From Podospora bellae-mahoneyi (Eukaryota > Ascomycota > Sordariomycetes > Sordariales > Podosporaceae): a stretch of 64,000 nucleotides of DNA. The notes under the pieces were generated by a model. That model saw only the letters and a program-made list of their open reading frames with translations. It ran no database searches and was not told the DNA's origin. The position numbers and the translations under genes were made by a program. Below are positions 36,173 through 47,515 of the stretch, piece after piece. The DNA is taken from the NCBI RefSeq assembly GCF_035222275.1, contig NC_085881.1, forward strand, positions 1 to 64,000, in the 5' to 3' direction. The stretch's first letter is position 1; each line of letters begins with the position of its first letter.

Positions 36173-37016
36173 TCACATAATCACTGCCACCAACATGGCA
36201 ACAGTGAGACAACAGATCCCGCTAAGCATGAGCTTCTTCTTCCAAGGTATGGATGCGCGCCATACGATATTGCCGGAAACCACAACAACCAAGACATCTG
36301 ACGAGATATCCATGGCCATCTGAACGTAGCTCCGAGTGATTGCGACATTGATGTCTGTTGCTCGACATTTTACTGTAAGAGTCAGTCAGCTATTAATATC
36401 AAGCGAGGGAAGCCTCCACTAACCGATGATGTCAAATCAACTGGCGGCGAAGCATTGAAAGTCCAGCATGCCAATTGTGACCCCGTAGCTTGCCAGAATG
36501 TAGACGAGCACGCACCACCACAGGATTTGCTGATGCCGAATCTGCTTCCCAAGTCCGTGAAAGAAAACCATAAAGGCCAGCTTGATGAGCCACAACGATG
36601 TCCAAGTACACATGTAGCTTGCGATGATTCCGCGAAGACCTTCGGTGGCCTTATCCATAAGAGTCACGACCACAGATATGTCGAAGTCATCGACATTTTC
36701 AATCATGAGATAAAGGTTCTGGGCCAAGACGGTCCATAAGAGTGAGCAAGCAAAGGCAGAGGATAAGTGAGGCAATGACCAGGCAGTCATCCGCCTTGAG
36801 CCTCTTCAATAGTGTGAGACGAAGATAAATCCGGGTTGCTACTATCATGATTGAGAATGCTGTCCCCGACCACATAAGCCCCTGGTGTAAAGGATGTGTG
36901 CGAGTAAGGTATTGTCTGACAGATAATCATTGGACTCAATGACATACCAGCAATGTTGCATGGGAAATGACTGGGTCTTTGAGCTGCGAGCCCACCAATA
37001 GGCCGAGGTCAGACAT
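36173..37016 (-). pseudogene. Pth11/rhodopsin-type integral membrane protein, broken
   Basis: The ATG is at 37,016. Exon 1 (37,016-36,948) joins after a GTATGT...CCAG intron to exon 2 at 36,881, giving 'MIVATRIYLRLTLLKRLKAD' and 'DDCLVIASLILCLCLL', typical of fungal seven-helix rhodopsin-domain proteins. The frame then shifts near 36,745 to continue as 'LLWTVLAQNLYLMI' and 'LWLIKLAFMVFFHGLGKQIR'. An in-frame TGA lies at 36,434-36,436. An intron (36,423-36,373) leads to exon 3, with 'KCRATDINVAITRSYVQMAM' and a further helix to TGA at 36,173-36,175. One frameshift and one internal stop make it a probable pseudogene. The family has proposed sensory, Pth11-like roles. Confidence 0.7.
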
Positions 37017-37394
37017 GTTTAAACCTGAGGACAAAAGAGTTATGGTGTCCGGAGCCACAATGTCAAGTCTCAGACCTTTGGAAATGCCTCGAAATTATAT
37101 CTCCGTGCTGTGCGATGGACTCATCTCACTCAGTCGCCTCTGCGTCTTTGTTGGCTCACATAGGTGGTGTTGATCCATCACCTAGTTGCATGAAGAGCAT
37201 TGCGTTGGCAGCTGTGCCACGGTTAGATCATTGCAAGACGCCTTGGGCTAATCATGGTGTTGTCGCTATTGCTGAACGCCACCCCCCTGCATTGCATCAA
37301 CAGCAGTGTTTGGAAAAGCTTGCGGATCTTTATTTTTTTCTCACTAAATCATCTGTCTGGTTGGCTCATCTGCATCTCGAGATCCAACTCACGG

Positions 37395-37971
37395 TTACTG
37401 AATCCACCAGTCCACCAAATACCCTGTGGCAAATGCAAAAACGCCCTTGTGCAGCAGATCCACGACTTGCTCGTCTACCGGCCAGGTCCAAGGCAAAGCT
37501 CCAACGCCTGTCCAATTTTCCAGCGTCTGGTCAATCAACAGCCTAACACCCATAAACATAAAGTCGGTGAATGGCCCTCTCATGCCCAAAGAGTAACTTG
37601 CAACTGCTCTGATCACGGCAGCAGCTGCACCTTGGCCATAATGCATTGCCATGTTGAGACCCCACAACTGCTGGTCGCTTTGAGGAGTGACCCCAAGCAA
37701 CCTAGCGAGAGTTTTGGCTGGCACGTAGGAGTTGGGGCGGCCTGTAAAAAACTGTTCGACTTTTTCGCTAACCGTCATACTGCAATTATTAGCGTTGCAA
37801 GTAAACGGCATTGACCTGAATGAGAACTTACGCAGCAACTCCTAAGAACCCGGCCGACAGACCATATACTATCACTCTACCCCAGGGCATGATGGGTCGA
37901 GGACGGATTGGGTCTGTGGTCCGCCGCAAGGTTGGTGCAGATAGGCTTTGGTTAAGAGCTTTGGGGTCCAT
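37395..37971 (-). CDS. Small conserved fungal integral membrane protein, 174 aa
   Basis: Exon 1 is 37,971-37,832 and exon 2 is 37,779-37,395, with a 52-nt intron (GTAAGT...GCAG) in phase 2. The N-terminus has a Pro/Arg-rich head and then the hydrophobic 'VIVYGLSAGFLGVAA'. Exon 2 reads 'MTVSEKVEQFFTGRPNSYVP', 'NMAMHYGQGAAAAVIRAV', 'FTDFMFMGVRLLIDQTLENW' and 'GALPWTWPVDEQVVDLLHKG', a pattern I recognise from conserved fungal membrane proteins of unknown function with three to four helices. The tandem 29-bp repeat at 37,991-38,048 lies just upstream of the start. Confidence 0.78.
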
Positions 37972-37990
37972 GGTCGGTGATGTGGTCGCC

Positions 37991-38048
37991 GAGTATTGTG
38001 ACGATGTAAAGTGATTGCAGAGTATTGTGACGATGTAAAGTGATTGCA
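37991..38048. repeat. 29-bp direct repeat, two copies
   Basis: 'gagtattgtgacgatgtaaa' plus the following nine bases occurs at 37,991 and again at 38,020, with no spacer and no mismatch. It starts 20 bp upstream of the ATG of the membrane-protein gene (37,971), so it is probably in its 5' UTR or core promoter. Confidence 0.9.
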
Positions 38049-38684
38049 AGTACGGCAAGGGAAACTTTGAGTTCAACAACAAGCATCCGCTCAATAGTCT
38101 GTGACGTCACCACTTACTCATCCTCAAAACAAAAGCTAATCATACGGGGACTGGTAATCGCATACTGTATCTGAAAGCTCCAGCAAACAAAAGATATTTT
38201 CATATGTACTGGCGATGTGCAAGGTGAGGTAAAGCTGAAGAGGAAGGGAGCGGGTGTTCAAGTTCAGATGTTGACACTGACAGAACGGCACAAAAGGTCA
38301 CCGACTCGTTGTGTAACCTAATTTCGTTCACAGCATTGATTCCACGCTCCGGTTGTGTTTTTAACAGCTTCGGCCCCAGAATCTCTATTGATAGCTATCG
38401 AGATGTTTGTTGCATTCCAACTGCGCTTGCCGAGAAGTCGTGCCTTTGCATTGATCGGCCGAAGGAAGGCAGCGCCAAGCGAAATAACCGCCAAGCGAAA
38501 TAACCGCCCCCAACAACAGCATCTTCCTGAGCCATGCGCCCTGCTGTGCCGCATCTTGGCGCCCCCAGCCGACCTGCACAGCCAAATTGATGGGACCGGG
38601 AGTTGCATCTCGCGAGCAATCCTACCCTCTTCCTACTCCTACTTTTTCTTCAGATCTTGATCCGGCGGTCCTGCAGCGACCACA
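38049..38684. other. Intergenic region with a 16-bp tandem duplication
   Basis: No gene recognised. 'gccaagcgaaataacc' is duplicated in tandem at about 38,472-38,504. This is the upstream region of the secreted membrane-anchored protein starting at 38,685. Confidence 0.5.
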
Positions 38685-39662
38685 ATGCGAACGCTACTCG
38701 CTCTCGCGCTTCTCAGTGCTCAGGCGGTCGGCCAGAATGGCCACAATGATGTCTGGTTCATCTACCCAACCGAAAGCCACACATATCAACACATGGACAC
38801 GATCAACGTCACATATGAAAGCCCATTTCCAACCCCAACGCTATTCGGCTGGTGCGATGGAGGCGGCCGCAACTTTTACGACCAGCGGGTGCCAGGATAC
38901 AACGCTTCGGTTGCTGTTGTTCTCAACTTCACCTCTGGCACACCATGTTGGTTCAACCTTAGGCCAGGAAGAGTAGCTGGATTTGGCGCCAACAGCCCAT
39001 CTTTCAATCTCCTCGGCGTCGAACGGCCTTCTGGAGGCATCGTTCACGGACCCGACACGTCTGGATCCGACCGCACCCCGCCAGAGTTCCCAACCACATC
39101 CGCAACCACATCCCCAACACCGACGACGGCGGCTCCTACGGAAAGCCATGTCCTGGATGACAGTAACGTCAGTCCCGGCGAGCAACATGAACCTACATCA
39201 ACAACAACCCCAAATCCAGAACCGCCCGACGAGAAATTACGCGGGGATAGCGGCGGACTAGGTGGTGGGCAATCAGCAGGCATCGTTGTCGGCGCCATCG
39301 TCGGCGTCCTTGCCATCGCCGCCGGCTTGTTCTTTTGGTGGAAGAGGAGGTCCAGACGGGCAGATTCGGGAGAGCAAATACCGCAGCATGATGGCTCTCA
39401 CCACAGTCACTGCCAACATCACAGCGACCAGGCCCTTTCATGGCAACACGAAGCGGGAGCAGCAAGTCCATGGAGCCAAAGCCCCGCAGCCTACGTAAAT
39501 GGTCACCAATACAACGGAGCGTGCACGTGTATGTGTCCCACGCGCGGGCAACCCCAAGTCAAACGGTGGCCGGTAGAAGTGAGCAGCACGAATTCACCAT
39601 CGGAGCTCTCGTCATCAGATCTTGCGTGGGCGTCGAAACCAAAATACGAAATGCCGGCTTGA
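38685..39662 (+). CDS. Single-pass, cell-wall-sensor-like membrane protein, 325 aa
   Basis: One exon. The signal peptide is about residues 1-16 ('MRTLLALALLSAQAVG'). An ectodomain of about 100 residues has N-glycosylation sequons (NVT, NAS, NFT) and two Cys, followed by a Ser/Thr/Pro-rich stalk (about 125-180) and a transmembrane helix (about 198-220, 'SAGIVVGAIVGVLAIAAGLF'). A basic stop-transfer 'WWKRRSRR' and a cytoplasmic tail of about 100 residues complete it. The layout is that of fungal wall-stress sensor-like or Mid2-like proteins, but there is no WSC domain and no family can be named. Probably sits in the plasma membrane with the S/T-rich part in the wall. Confidence 0.75.
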   Translation: MRTLLALALLSAQAVGQNGHNDVWFIYPTESHTYQHMDTINVTYESPFPTPTLFGWCDGGGRNFYDQRVPGYNASVAVVLNFTSGTPCWFNLRPGRVAGFGANSPSFNLLGVERPSGGIVHGPDTSGSDRTPPEFPTTSATTSPTPTTAAPTESHVLDDSNVSPGEQHEPTSTTTPNPEPPDEKLRGDSGGLGGGQSAGIVVGAIVGVLAIAAGLFFWWKRRSRRADSGEQIPQHDGSHHSHCQHHSDQALSWQHEAGAASPWSQSPAAYVNGHQYNGACTCMCPTRGQPQVKRWPVEVSSTNSPSELSSSDLAWASKPKYEMPA

Positions 39663-39970
39663 GGGCGGTTTTCATGTACATACACAGAGCTTTTCAATGC
39701 CAAACGTTGTCAACACCAACTTGTGGGGAACAAGACCCAAAAGACGGAAGCTAGGGGGATTGGGATACCAGATTTAAGGGGCAGACCTTCCTGAATGGCA
39801 TGGCTGGTAATTTCTAATGTTATCATCGGGTCATGCCAAACGACAGTGGCCGTTTCATCGCCTCGAGACAGTGATTGGATGCGGTTTCAGGAAGCTCCCC
39901 TTGGGCGACATCGCCAGTCTTGGCCAGGCGCCCTCCATTTTGAGTGTGAACAATAAAGCCCGGACCAAAG

Positions 39971-39978
39971 TATATAAA
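39971..39978 (+). promoter_or_regulatory. TATA box of the membrane-protein gene at 40,046
   Basis: TATATAAA stands 68 bp upstream of the ATG at 40,046. Confidence 0.55.
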
Positions 39979-40045
39979 TTCTTACAAAACACGCCACTAT
40001 CGTGTGCTTTGTTAATGTCGAGCCTCTTGTCAAACCCAAACAACC

Positions 40046-42065
40046 ATGCCAACAGCCTCAAAGGTTAGCCACATCATCGGGGCAGTCGGTCTGGTTCTTG
40101 TCACCGTCCTGTACATTGCGCTTCTGCTGATACCATGGGTCTATACATGTGGCCTCAGCACCGGCCCCGTCTGGGTATCAAATCCCAAGACGCGGACAGA
40201 GCTACCTCATGGGGTTGAACCCATCAATGTGGACCGCATGGCCGACTACGACAAAGCGATCAAGACCATGAACACCATCACCTCCATCGTCGCCCTACCA
40301 GTCGTGTACGCCGTCGTCCAACGTGCTGCCAGTGTTGGGTCGGAGTCCAAGCATAACTTGTGGGACAATGCCGCCTTGTCGTGGTTGGCAGTCATCCTCA
40401 TCATGATCAGTGCGTCACTTATTCTGCTCGTTAATCCTCTTGCTAACTCATCATGTCCAGCTCTGATTCTACCTCCATTCGCACTCTTGTCGTGAGCCAT
40501 GAGACCATCAAGGTTCCAACCTCCTTTCTCGGTCAAGGTGTTAAGGCTCTTGACGCTACACCTCAAATGCTAGAGATGGTGAGCGAAAATGGGTGGTGGA
40601 AAAAGTCAAACACGGCCTGGTCAACTCCCAAGAGTCTGATGGACACCCACAGTTATGGCCCGAAGCTGGCCAGGCATCAGACGTGTCAACAACACCCTCA
40701 CTCGGCGGGTTTCGTCCAGCCAATGAGCCGGACATAATGGATCTCTCCCACCAACACATGTTTGTTTCATTAGTCCCCAGACTGAACACGGGCTACTACC
40801 AAAGCCATACTTTGCGGATGAAGAGTCTTCCGGATTGCAAGGCGATTGCCCAGTTTCCCCCGGTTTGCTCTGGACCAAGACCATTTGCAAGAGTCTTTGA
40901 ATCACCAAACACCTTGGTGACTGTTTGCGTACCCGGGGCATCAGGACGCTCGCCATGGCCGGAAAGGAGCCGAGACAGACGCGATATCAAGGAAGATCTG
41001 TTTATACGGATGGTCCGGAATGTTTTGACGGGTGATGTCCGAAATCCCTCGCAAATCAGGCATCAGAAAACATACCATTGCACAGCAACCACGACAAGGG
41101 GGTACTTTGAGTTGCCCAACTATCTCAACGAAGAGAAAGTTGGGCCACTGCTAAACACATTCCCTGATCTGGGGTTTGATGACCTAGAAGGGCACTTTGT
41201 CGACGTGAGGTAAGTCTGCTTACTCCCTCTGGCTTTCGGCAAAGTGATGCTTACATCAACCAGTCCTAATCGTGACGTGCCGCTTGACAGCCCCGATTTT
41301 GTTGAAAACTTTACCACCGATCCATTCTTATCCCTCGGGCCGACCGAGCCATCAAACATTGCCCCAGGGCCACTCATGATCTCCGCCCAGGCTCTTTTTG
41401 GTAACCAAACTTGGTTCCACACCCTGGCTCGGGCTTTTATCAACAGCACGGCGTCCAACAATGCATCGCTCCCACGGCTTGACGCCCTGGAGACGCTTCA
41501 GATGGTGTGCTTGGAAAACAACATGCCTCTGGCACGGTTTTCTGCCTTTCCTCCAGCCGAGATGTTCATTTCTGACCGCCGCATGTCCAAGGAATGTCAA
41601 TCTGTTCTCACTCCCCGGAGCAGGCAAGAGGAAAGAATCACAGAGCAACAAGCCGCTACCAAGTTGGAAAACATGATGAACGACATCCTTTCAGTGTTTG
41701 AACGAGGGCCCAACACGACCTTGTGGACTGCCATGGTTCTGGCAAACGAAGCCGTCTTGCAGGCCGCCACCCAGGATAGTACGTTGGCGCGCAAAGTTTT
41801 TGTCGATCTGGGCCAGGTGATGACGAACAAGCCCGTCCTAACCCAAGGCGCAGTTGTTGGTGTGAGCCTTCTCGTTGCGTTCCAGGTATTGGGGCTGGTA
41901 GTTTTGGCAGTGTATTTGATGATTGGGAGCTTTGAACCAGCCTGGTTCATGAAGAGATTTGCGGGCGATGGGGAGACGGGGGCTGGTAGCAAAGGGGTAA
42001 CAAACGAGTATGATGAGGAACCCTTGAGGGACCTGAGCACGCCAGCGGGTAGTGTGAGATGGTAG
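40046..42065 (+). pseudogene. Multi-spanning fungal membrane protein with disturbed reading frame
   Basis: Exon 1 (40,046-40,409) gives two helices ('IIGAVGLVLVTVLYIALLLI' and 'LSWLAVILIMIS'). Splicing GTGCGT...CAG (40,410-40,460) leads to a frame that stops after 11 codons. Protein-like sequence is in the neighbouring frame ('RTLVVSHETIKVPTSF', 'ALDATPQMLEMVSEN'). A second shift near 40,590 is needed to enter 'VVEKVKHGLVNSQESDG', which runs to a good donor at 41,210. The last intron (41,210-41,263) and exon 3 (41,264-42,065) are clean and end with a third helix ('AVVGVSLLVAFQVLGLVVLA') and a short tail. Large ectodomain with N-glycosylation sites. No domain recognised. The two frame problems mean pseudogene or sequence errors. 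Confidence 0.6.
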
Positions 42066-42937
42066 GGGGTCGATGTGTGCACGGGCCCTATATACGAATG
42101 GCATGCTTGAACCAAGACGATTGACTCGATGAGTTACAACATTGGATGGCCAGCATGATTCGTGCGTCCTTGGCTCTGAAATGTGCTGCTACCCTTGAGT
42201 CCCATTTTGCGGCATCGCAGATGACGTGATGGTCGGTTATGCAGTTGTGAATATCATCCCCCACGCTGACCATGCCCCCCACCAAACATGGCCGGTTGAG
42301 AGCGGATTTAAGCCGGGGCCAGAATGGTGTCACTTTCCTGTCTTTGACGCGACTCGAAAATTTCCATAGATAGCCCCAACCCTTCCCCTTTATGCCGCTG
42401 TTGTTGTCGTTGAAAGAAGCACGCCATTATCCTGGCCTCTGGCAACCATGATGTGTAGAAATGATAGTTTGAGTAGCTGGGCTTTGCCAACGACGTGCTT
42501 ACTACTTTGGCCCTAGTGGTTCTGTCTGTTTTAGAGGTCCAGACTGGTCGTTAAACAACAGGGACATCACAAACGACATCGGAGATATGCACTTTGCCGC
42601 ATCAAAAGGGCTGGAAGCGCGGGGTGGACGTCTGTCGGGACCTATATCCCGGATCTGGGGCAAGATCCCAGTGGCAATCCATCCCACAGAACAGACAACA
42701 TCCCAGTGGCTGCTCTGGTGGCCGTTGACTCTCCCGAGGTGCAATGCAACTTGCGCATATCACACAATGCCATACACGTGCAAGATTGCGCCATTGATAA
42801 CAGCTCCAAGGTGGAAAGACTGACAATCCTGACCATGGCGCAAGACTTCCTGGTGTTGACAACATTGCTACAAACTGCAACCCTGGCGAGTAAGAGGCCG
42901 GGAACGCTGACGATGTGGTTGAGGATCGCCCTGGCTC
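42066..42937. other. Intergenic region upstream of the MFS gene, no gene recognised
   Basis: Several open frames of 60-120 codons overlap on both strands, but none has domain or signal features. I see only the upstream region of the transporter. Confidence 0.5.
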
Positions 42938-42945
42938 TATATAAA
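42938..42945 (+). promoter_or_regulatory. TATA box of the MFS transporter gene
   Basis: TATATAAA lies 123 bp upstream of the ATG at 43,068, followed by a pyrimidine-rich stretch. Confidence 0.5.
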
Positions 42946-43067
42946 CCTCTCCCACATGTTACATCCGCGGAGATGCAAACTGTGTCTCAGGCGGTACCTA
43001 CAGCACGAGGTCCTACCCAGCACATCTTCCATCTTGGTTTCCGGCCTGCCGGAACGCTGCCGTCAAC

Positions 43068-44828
43068 ATGACTCCCACCAACCACGACTCCAAAGACACA
43101 AAGGAGGTGGCCTCTCCGTCGCCCAAGATCTTTGCTGAGGAGAAGAAGAAGACGGATACCGGCCTCAGCAGCTCAGACTCTGGTTCAATCTCCCAAGAGT
43201 CACTCGTTGATGCTGATGGTTATGGCTCAACCAACGATCACATCTTTTCTGATCCGGCTGTGGCGGATCACTGGCGCACCACATACGAAAACGTAAATTA
43301 CGAGAACAGACATCGCTTCGACCCCAGCTTTACCTGGTCGGCCGAGGAGGAGCGGAAGCTGGTCAAGAAGATTGACCGTAGAATCATGCTTTGGTAAGTA
43401 CCTACCACACACTCTTTCCAACATGGAATTCTCTTACTAATGGATTCGGTCTACAGGGCATGGATCATGTTTTGTGGTCTCGATTTGCATCGTCGAAACA
43501 TCAACCGCGCCATTACGGATAAGATGCTGGAAGAGATTGGCATGGACACGAACGACTTCAATTACGGCCAGACCTTGTTCTTGGCATCTTTCTTGGTGGC
43601 AGAACTTCCATCTGGGCTCATCAGCAAGAGGGTCGGTGCTGACCGTTGGATTCCCTTCCTCATTTGCAGCTGGTCCATTGTGGCTGGCTCGCAGGCGTTC
43701 CTCAAGACCAAGGCTGGATTTTATGTCATTAAGGTGTTATTGGGCTTTCTGATGGGCGGGTTCATCCCCGACATCGTGCTGTGGCTCACCTACTTCTTCA
43801 AGTCCAACGAACTGCCCACCCGTCTCGCCTGGTTCTGGACGGCCCTCAGCACGGTGAACATTGTCGGTTCTCTTCTCGCTGCTGGCATCCTCAAGATGCG
43901 AGGAATTGGTGGCTGGAGTGGTTGGCAGTGGCTCTTTCTGCTCGAAGGCATCGTGACACTCCTTATCGGCACTTTTTCGTGGGTTCTCATGCCCCCCGGA
44001 CCCTGTCAAACCCGTAACTGGTTCCGGGGAAAAGACGGCTGGTTTTCAGACCGCGAGGAATCCATCATTGTGAATCGGCTGCTCCGCGATGACCCCTCCA
44101 AGGGCGACATGAACAATCGCCAGGGTGTTGGTCTTGTCCTCCTCTGGAAGACCATCAAGGACTGGGAGATGTGGCCGTTGTACCTCATTGGTTTGACCAC
44201 CTACATCCCCCCCTCGCCCCTCAACACCTATATGTCCTTCATTTTGCGACAAATGGGCTTTGGCGTCTTTGAAGCCAACTTGATGGCCATTCCGGCTCAG
44301 TTCATGTTTGCCGTCAACTTGCTCATCATCACTTGGGTGTCCAAGCGATTCAAAGAGAGGTCAATCGTCTCCTCCATCAGCAACATTTGGATGTTCCCCT
44401 TCTTCGTGGCCTTGGTCGCATATCCGAATGCTTCTCCATGGGCTCGCTATGGAATCATGACTGGTCTTTTGTCCTACCCTTACTGCCACGCCATTCTGGT
44501 CGGCTGGAACGCACGCAACAGCAACGCGGTCCGGACAAGAGCCGTGTCGGCTGCCCTTTACAATATGTTTGTCCAGAGCGGCAACATCCTCGCCAGCAAC
44601 ATTTACCGTGACGAGGATAGGCCGTTTTACGTTCGTGGAAACCGGATTCTGCTTGGTATTGTCTGTTACAACATTGTGCAGTTTTACTTTGTCAAAGCAT
44701 TTTACATCTGGAGGAACAAGCTGAGGGACGCCAAATGGAATGAGCTCACACCGGAGCAACAGGAGGATTATACTCTCAACAGCAAGGACGAGGGCCTGAA
44801 AAGACTGGATTTCCGGTTTGCTCACTGA
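43068..44828 (+). CDS. MFS transporter, allantoate permease (ACS/DAL5) type, 565 aa
   Basis: Exon 1 is 43,068-43,393 and exon 2 is 43,457-44,828, with a 63-nt intron (GTAAGT...ACAG). A hydrophilic N-terminus of about 95 residues leads to 'LVKKIDRRIMLWAW', the usual entry into helix 1 of anion:cation symporter family members. Then come 'NFYGQTLFLASFLVAELPS'-like helix 2 (here DFNYGQTLFL), 'ISKRVGADRWIPFLICSWS' (loop 2-3 motif) and further helices to about twelve in all. A cytoplasmic tail rich in charged residues ends in 'DFRFAH'. The family takes up small organic anions such as allantoate, nicotinate, biotin or pantothenate. The substrate cannot be told. Gene intact, with no pathway partners next to it. 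Confidence 0.88.
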
Positions 44829-45229
44829 TTGTTGGATCCATGCCTAGAGAAGAGGGAAGAGATGGTCGGATAGGAGCAGACTTTGGAGTTGAAGTTGAGT
44901 GGGAAATACGACAAACCCTATATTAGCAGGGAAATCAGGCTGTTTTGGAGTTTATGATACCAGGGGAAAGAAAAGTAGCTTTTGTTTTGTATTCATGACC
45001 TAACTCTTCTTGTCCTCCGCATGCCAGTGTCAGTGTCATGACCACCCCTAACCCTAATGTCAGCTCTGAACACGACCCCTGTCTCTGGCTCAGACCAATC
45101 AACAGACAGAGTTCATCTCTTCTACTTACCAAGTGTCACAGACCAAACACGTGAGAAAATTGCATCTTTTGTGCGACTTTCTGTTGGGTCAGTTTTGGCC
45201 ACAACAGACCTTCTTGAACCAACACCACG
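44829..45229. other. Intergenic region, MFS gene 3' flank and upstream region of next gene
   Basis: No gene seen. It contains two telomere-like CCCTAA units at 45,046-45,057, most likely by chance. Confidence 0.5.
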
Positions 45230-45410
45230 ATGAGCCCGACGATGCTGCTTTCAGGGGGACCTTTCCAGTTTCGAGTTAGCGTGTCTCAATCACCCCACAC
45301 AGTGACCCAGTCAGCGGGCCGAGATTCGGTGGCATGTGGATCGATGCGGCACACCGCTCTTCCCTGTCAACCTCATTTTTGACTCCTCTTTTGATGTTGT
45401 CAAACTCTAG

Positions 45411-47105
45411 GTGTGCGGTACCTCGCGGCTAGGGACCCCCCTTTGTTCTTGCTTCCTGTGATTCCCACAGTCCCTGACTTGGCACAGCCTGTACGCCCTC
45501 GATTACTAGACGGCGGGAGTATCTTCGAGATGGAGCTTTTCCCTGACCTGGGGGCATGGCTGTTCCGTTCTGTCAGGCGCGATACCTTTGCAGAAAGCCC
45601 CATTCTAGCAATCCAGAGGCTTAAGTTGCTCCCCCAACCAATCGGAGACTCGGACAAGGACGTGCTGGTCGGTGCTGTCCTCAACTTGGGATCCAGTCTG
45701 TCTCATGCCCTCCACATCCTCCTCGAATTGCTGCCCGAAGATAAAGCCGGCGAGCGCCTCGGGGAGATACTCTGCCCAACCCTGGGGCAGCTCCTGGCCT
45801 GTCTTCAAACTACCCTGTCTGCTTTTGAAGACCAGACACCGACAAGACAAGTATCTTTACGAGGTGGACGACTGAAGCATAGCCGGTCTGAATCAGCGCT
45901 GCGATCCGCAGCCAGCTTGTCCAAACTTACTCCCCGTCCACTTACACCGATATTGATGAAAAGGACGCCGCCTGAGACTCCAAAGACACCTCGGCCAAGC
46001 GAAGGTGTGATCCATACACGTGTTGTCTCCAGTCCGTTACGATGTGCGAGACCGGCTGCCAACCAAACAAGGTCACGCCATCATCGAAAAGACACAGAAG
46101 AGTTTCCGAGGCTACATGAAGATATCTCTACCCCACATCGACAACATGAACAAAAACGCCAACCACCAACACCTCCAGCATCTTACAGGCAAGAAATATC
46201 CGGCCTTCAGAATGCTCTAAAGTCCGAGTTGAGAGTCCAGGCTGCCATCAGGGTAGCAGTTGACTCTTTGGAATTTGCCGAAGGTCAGCTCCAGCTAGTC
46301 AAAGAAATTAATCAATTGCATGGAGGCAGTCAGTCGCCCCCCCTTTCCTGATTCAAGGTAGAACCGCTAACCCCGACAGGCTTCGATCTTGTGCAAAAAA
46401 ACTTCTACTCTGGCTACAATAACCTCTTGCTACGTGCGCTCGAACTTGAGCAGCTGGAGTCTGAGCGGTCGTCATCAAGGCCAGTTACTAGCAACGATCC
46501 GTCGAGGTCGGGTCATCAAAGACAGCAGCCATCTATACATGTTTCTTTCCCAGCAAACATGCCCACGCCACCTTACAATGCCTCGAGCCCTCTTCGGGCT
46601 GGCATGTCGAGGGGCAACATAACAGTCCCGGCGAGGATGCCAACCTCGGACTCGGAGGGAGAGATTGGTTCAAGACAAGGAATGACGAGGAGAAACACGA
46701 TACAGGGCATCAAGCAAGAGAGTATGTTTGCAAAGTACCTCGCAATGGACTTGAACTGACCAATATTCCATAGATGATCAAGACTTTGTTAGACCAGCCA
46801 TCAAACGTCGGTTATCGCTAGCAGAAGAATTAGCACTGGCGGGTGACGACTCTGACTCTGATTACGGCCACAGCGGCAGTGAAAACGGAGATGAGTCTGC
46901 TACCAACATGGCGGGTGAAGCGAGTGAGGAAGAGGCGAGTCAACAGAACGAGAGTCAGGCTGACAGTGACGATGACGATGGTCGGTATGATAGCGACCAC
47001 CACGGCGGTGGGGGGGAAGAGAGTAGCAGCAGCTCAAACGAGTTTGCCATGGGAGAGCACGACGGGAGGAACGATCCGACAGTGAAACAAGCGAAGTATT
47101 TATAA
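45411..47105 (+). CDS. Uncharacterised protein with acidic C-terminal tail (5' exon unresolved)
   Basis: Exons at 45,411-46,328, 46,380-46,721 and 46,774-47,105 join in frame through introns with GTCAGT...CAG and GTATGT...TAG. The first shown exon begins after an acceptor 'actctag' at 45,410, so an upstream exon with the start codon exists. The ATG at 45,230 ('MSPTMLLSGGPFQF') is a candidate, but no donor with the right phase is convincing. Conserved-looking helical segments are 'FEMELFPDLGAWLFRSVRRD' and 'LSHALHILLELLPEDKAG'. The middle is Ser/Pro/Thr-rich with 'PPETPKTPRPSEG' (proline-directed kinase-type sites), then a helical stretch, 'DFVRPAIKRRLSLAEELALA', and a long Asp/Glu/Ser tail. 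At least 530 residues. No domain recognised. Probably nuclear or cytoplasmic. Confidence 0.7.
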
Positions 47106-47515
47106 ATACCAGCGCGAATAGGCAGGGGTACAAATGGGAACGGGAAGCACATTTTTCATAAATGCGTCCAAGGTATATATCACAAGCATGAAATTACCGG
47201 TTTTCGAGACGGGTGAGGATTGGGTTGGACATGAATGGTGTGACGCGGCGCGGTCCAATGCCAGGCCAAGCACGCCATCTCCTGTCCCTCACACGCAAAC
47301 TGATGCGATTCCGTCCATATTGCCATCTACGCAACCTTTTGGAACAGGCCCGCTTTAGTTTACAAATCCAACATCGCCGTGGATTCCGGTTCTGTGGTGG
47401 AAAATGCTGTTTCCGTGGTCCATCAACATTTTTGTTCCGACAAACATTTGGCAACAGGTGAACGAATGTACAGCCCGAGGTAGATATGTGTGTATTAGCT
47501 GTTTACTTTCTCAGA
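47106..47515. other. Intergenic region
   Basis: Short region between two genes on the same strand. No features beyond an in-frame upstream ATG of the next gene at 47,486. Confidence 0.5.

Noticed and set aside
45046-45057. Interstitial telomere repeat (CCCTAA twice)
   Set aside because: Only two units in an ordinary intergenic region. Expected by chance and not near the array borders.
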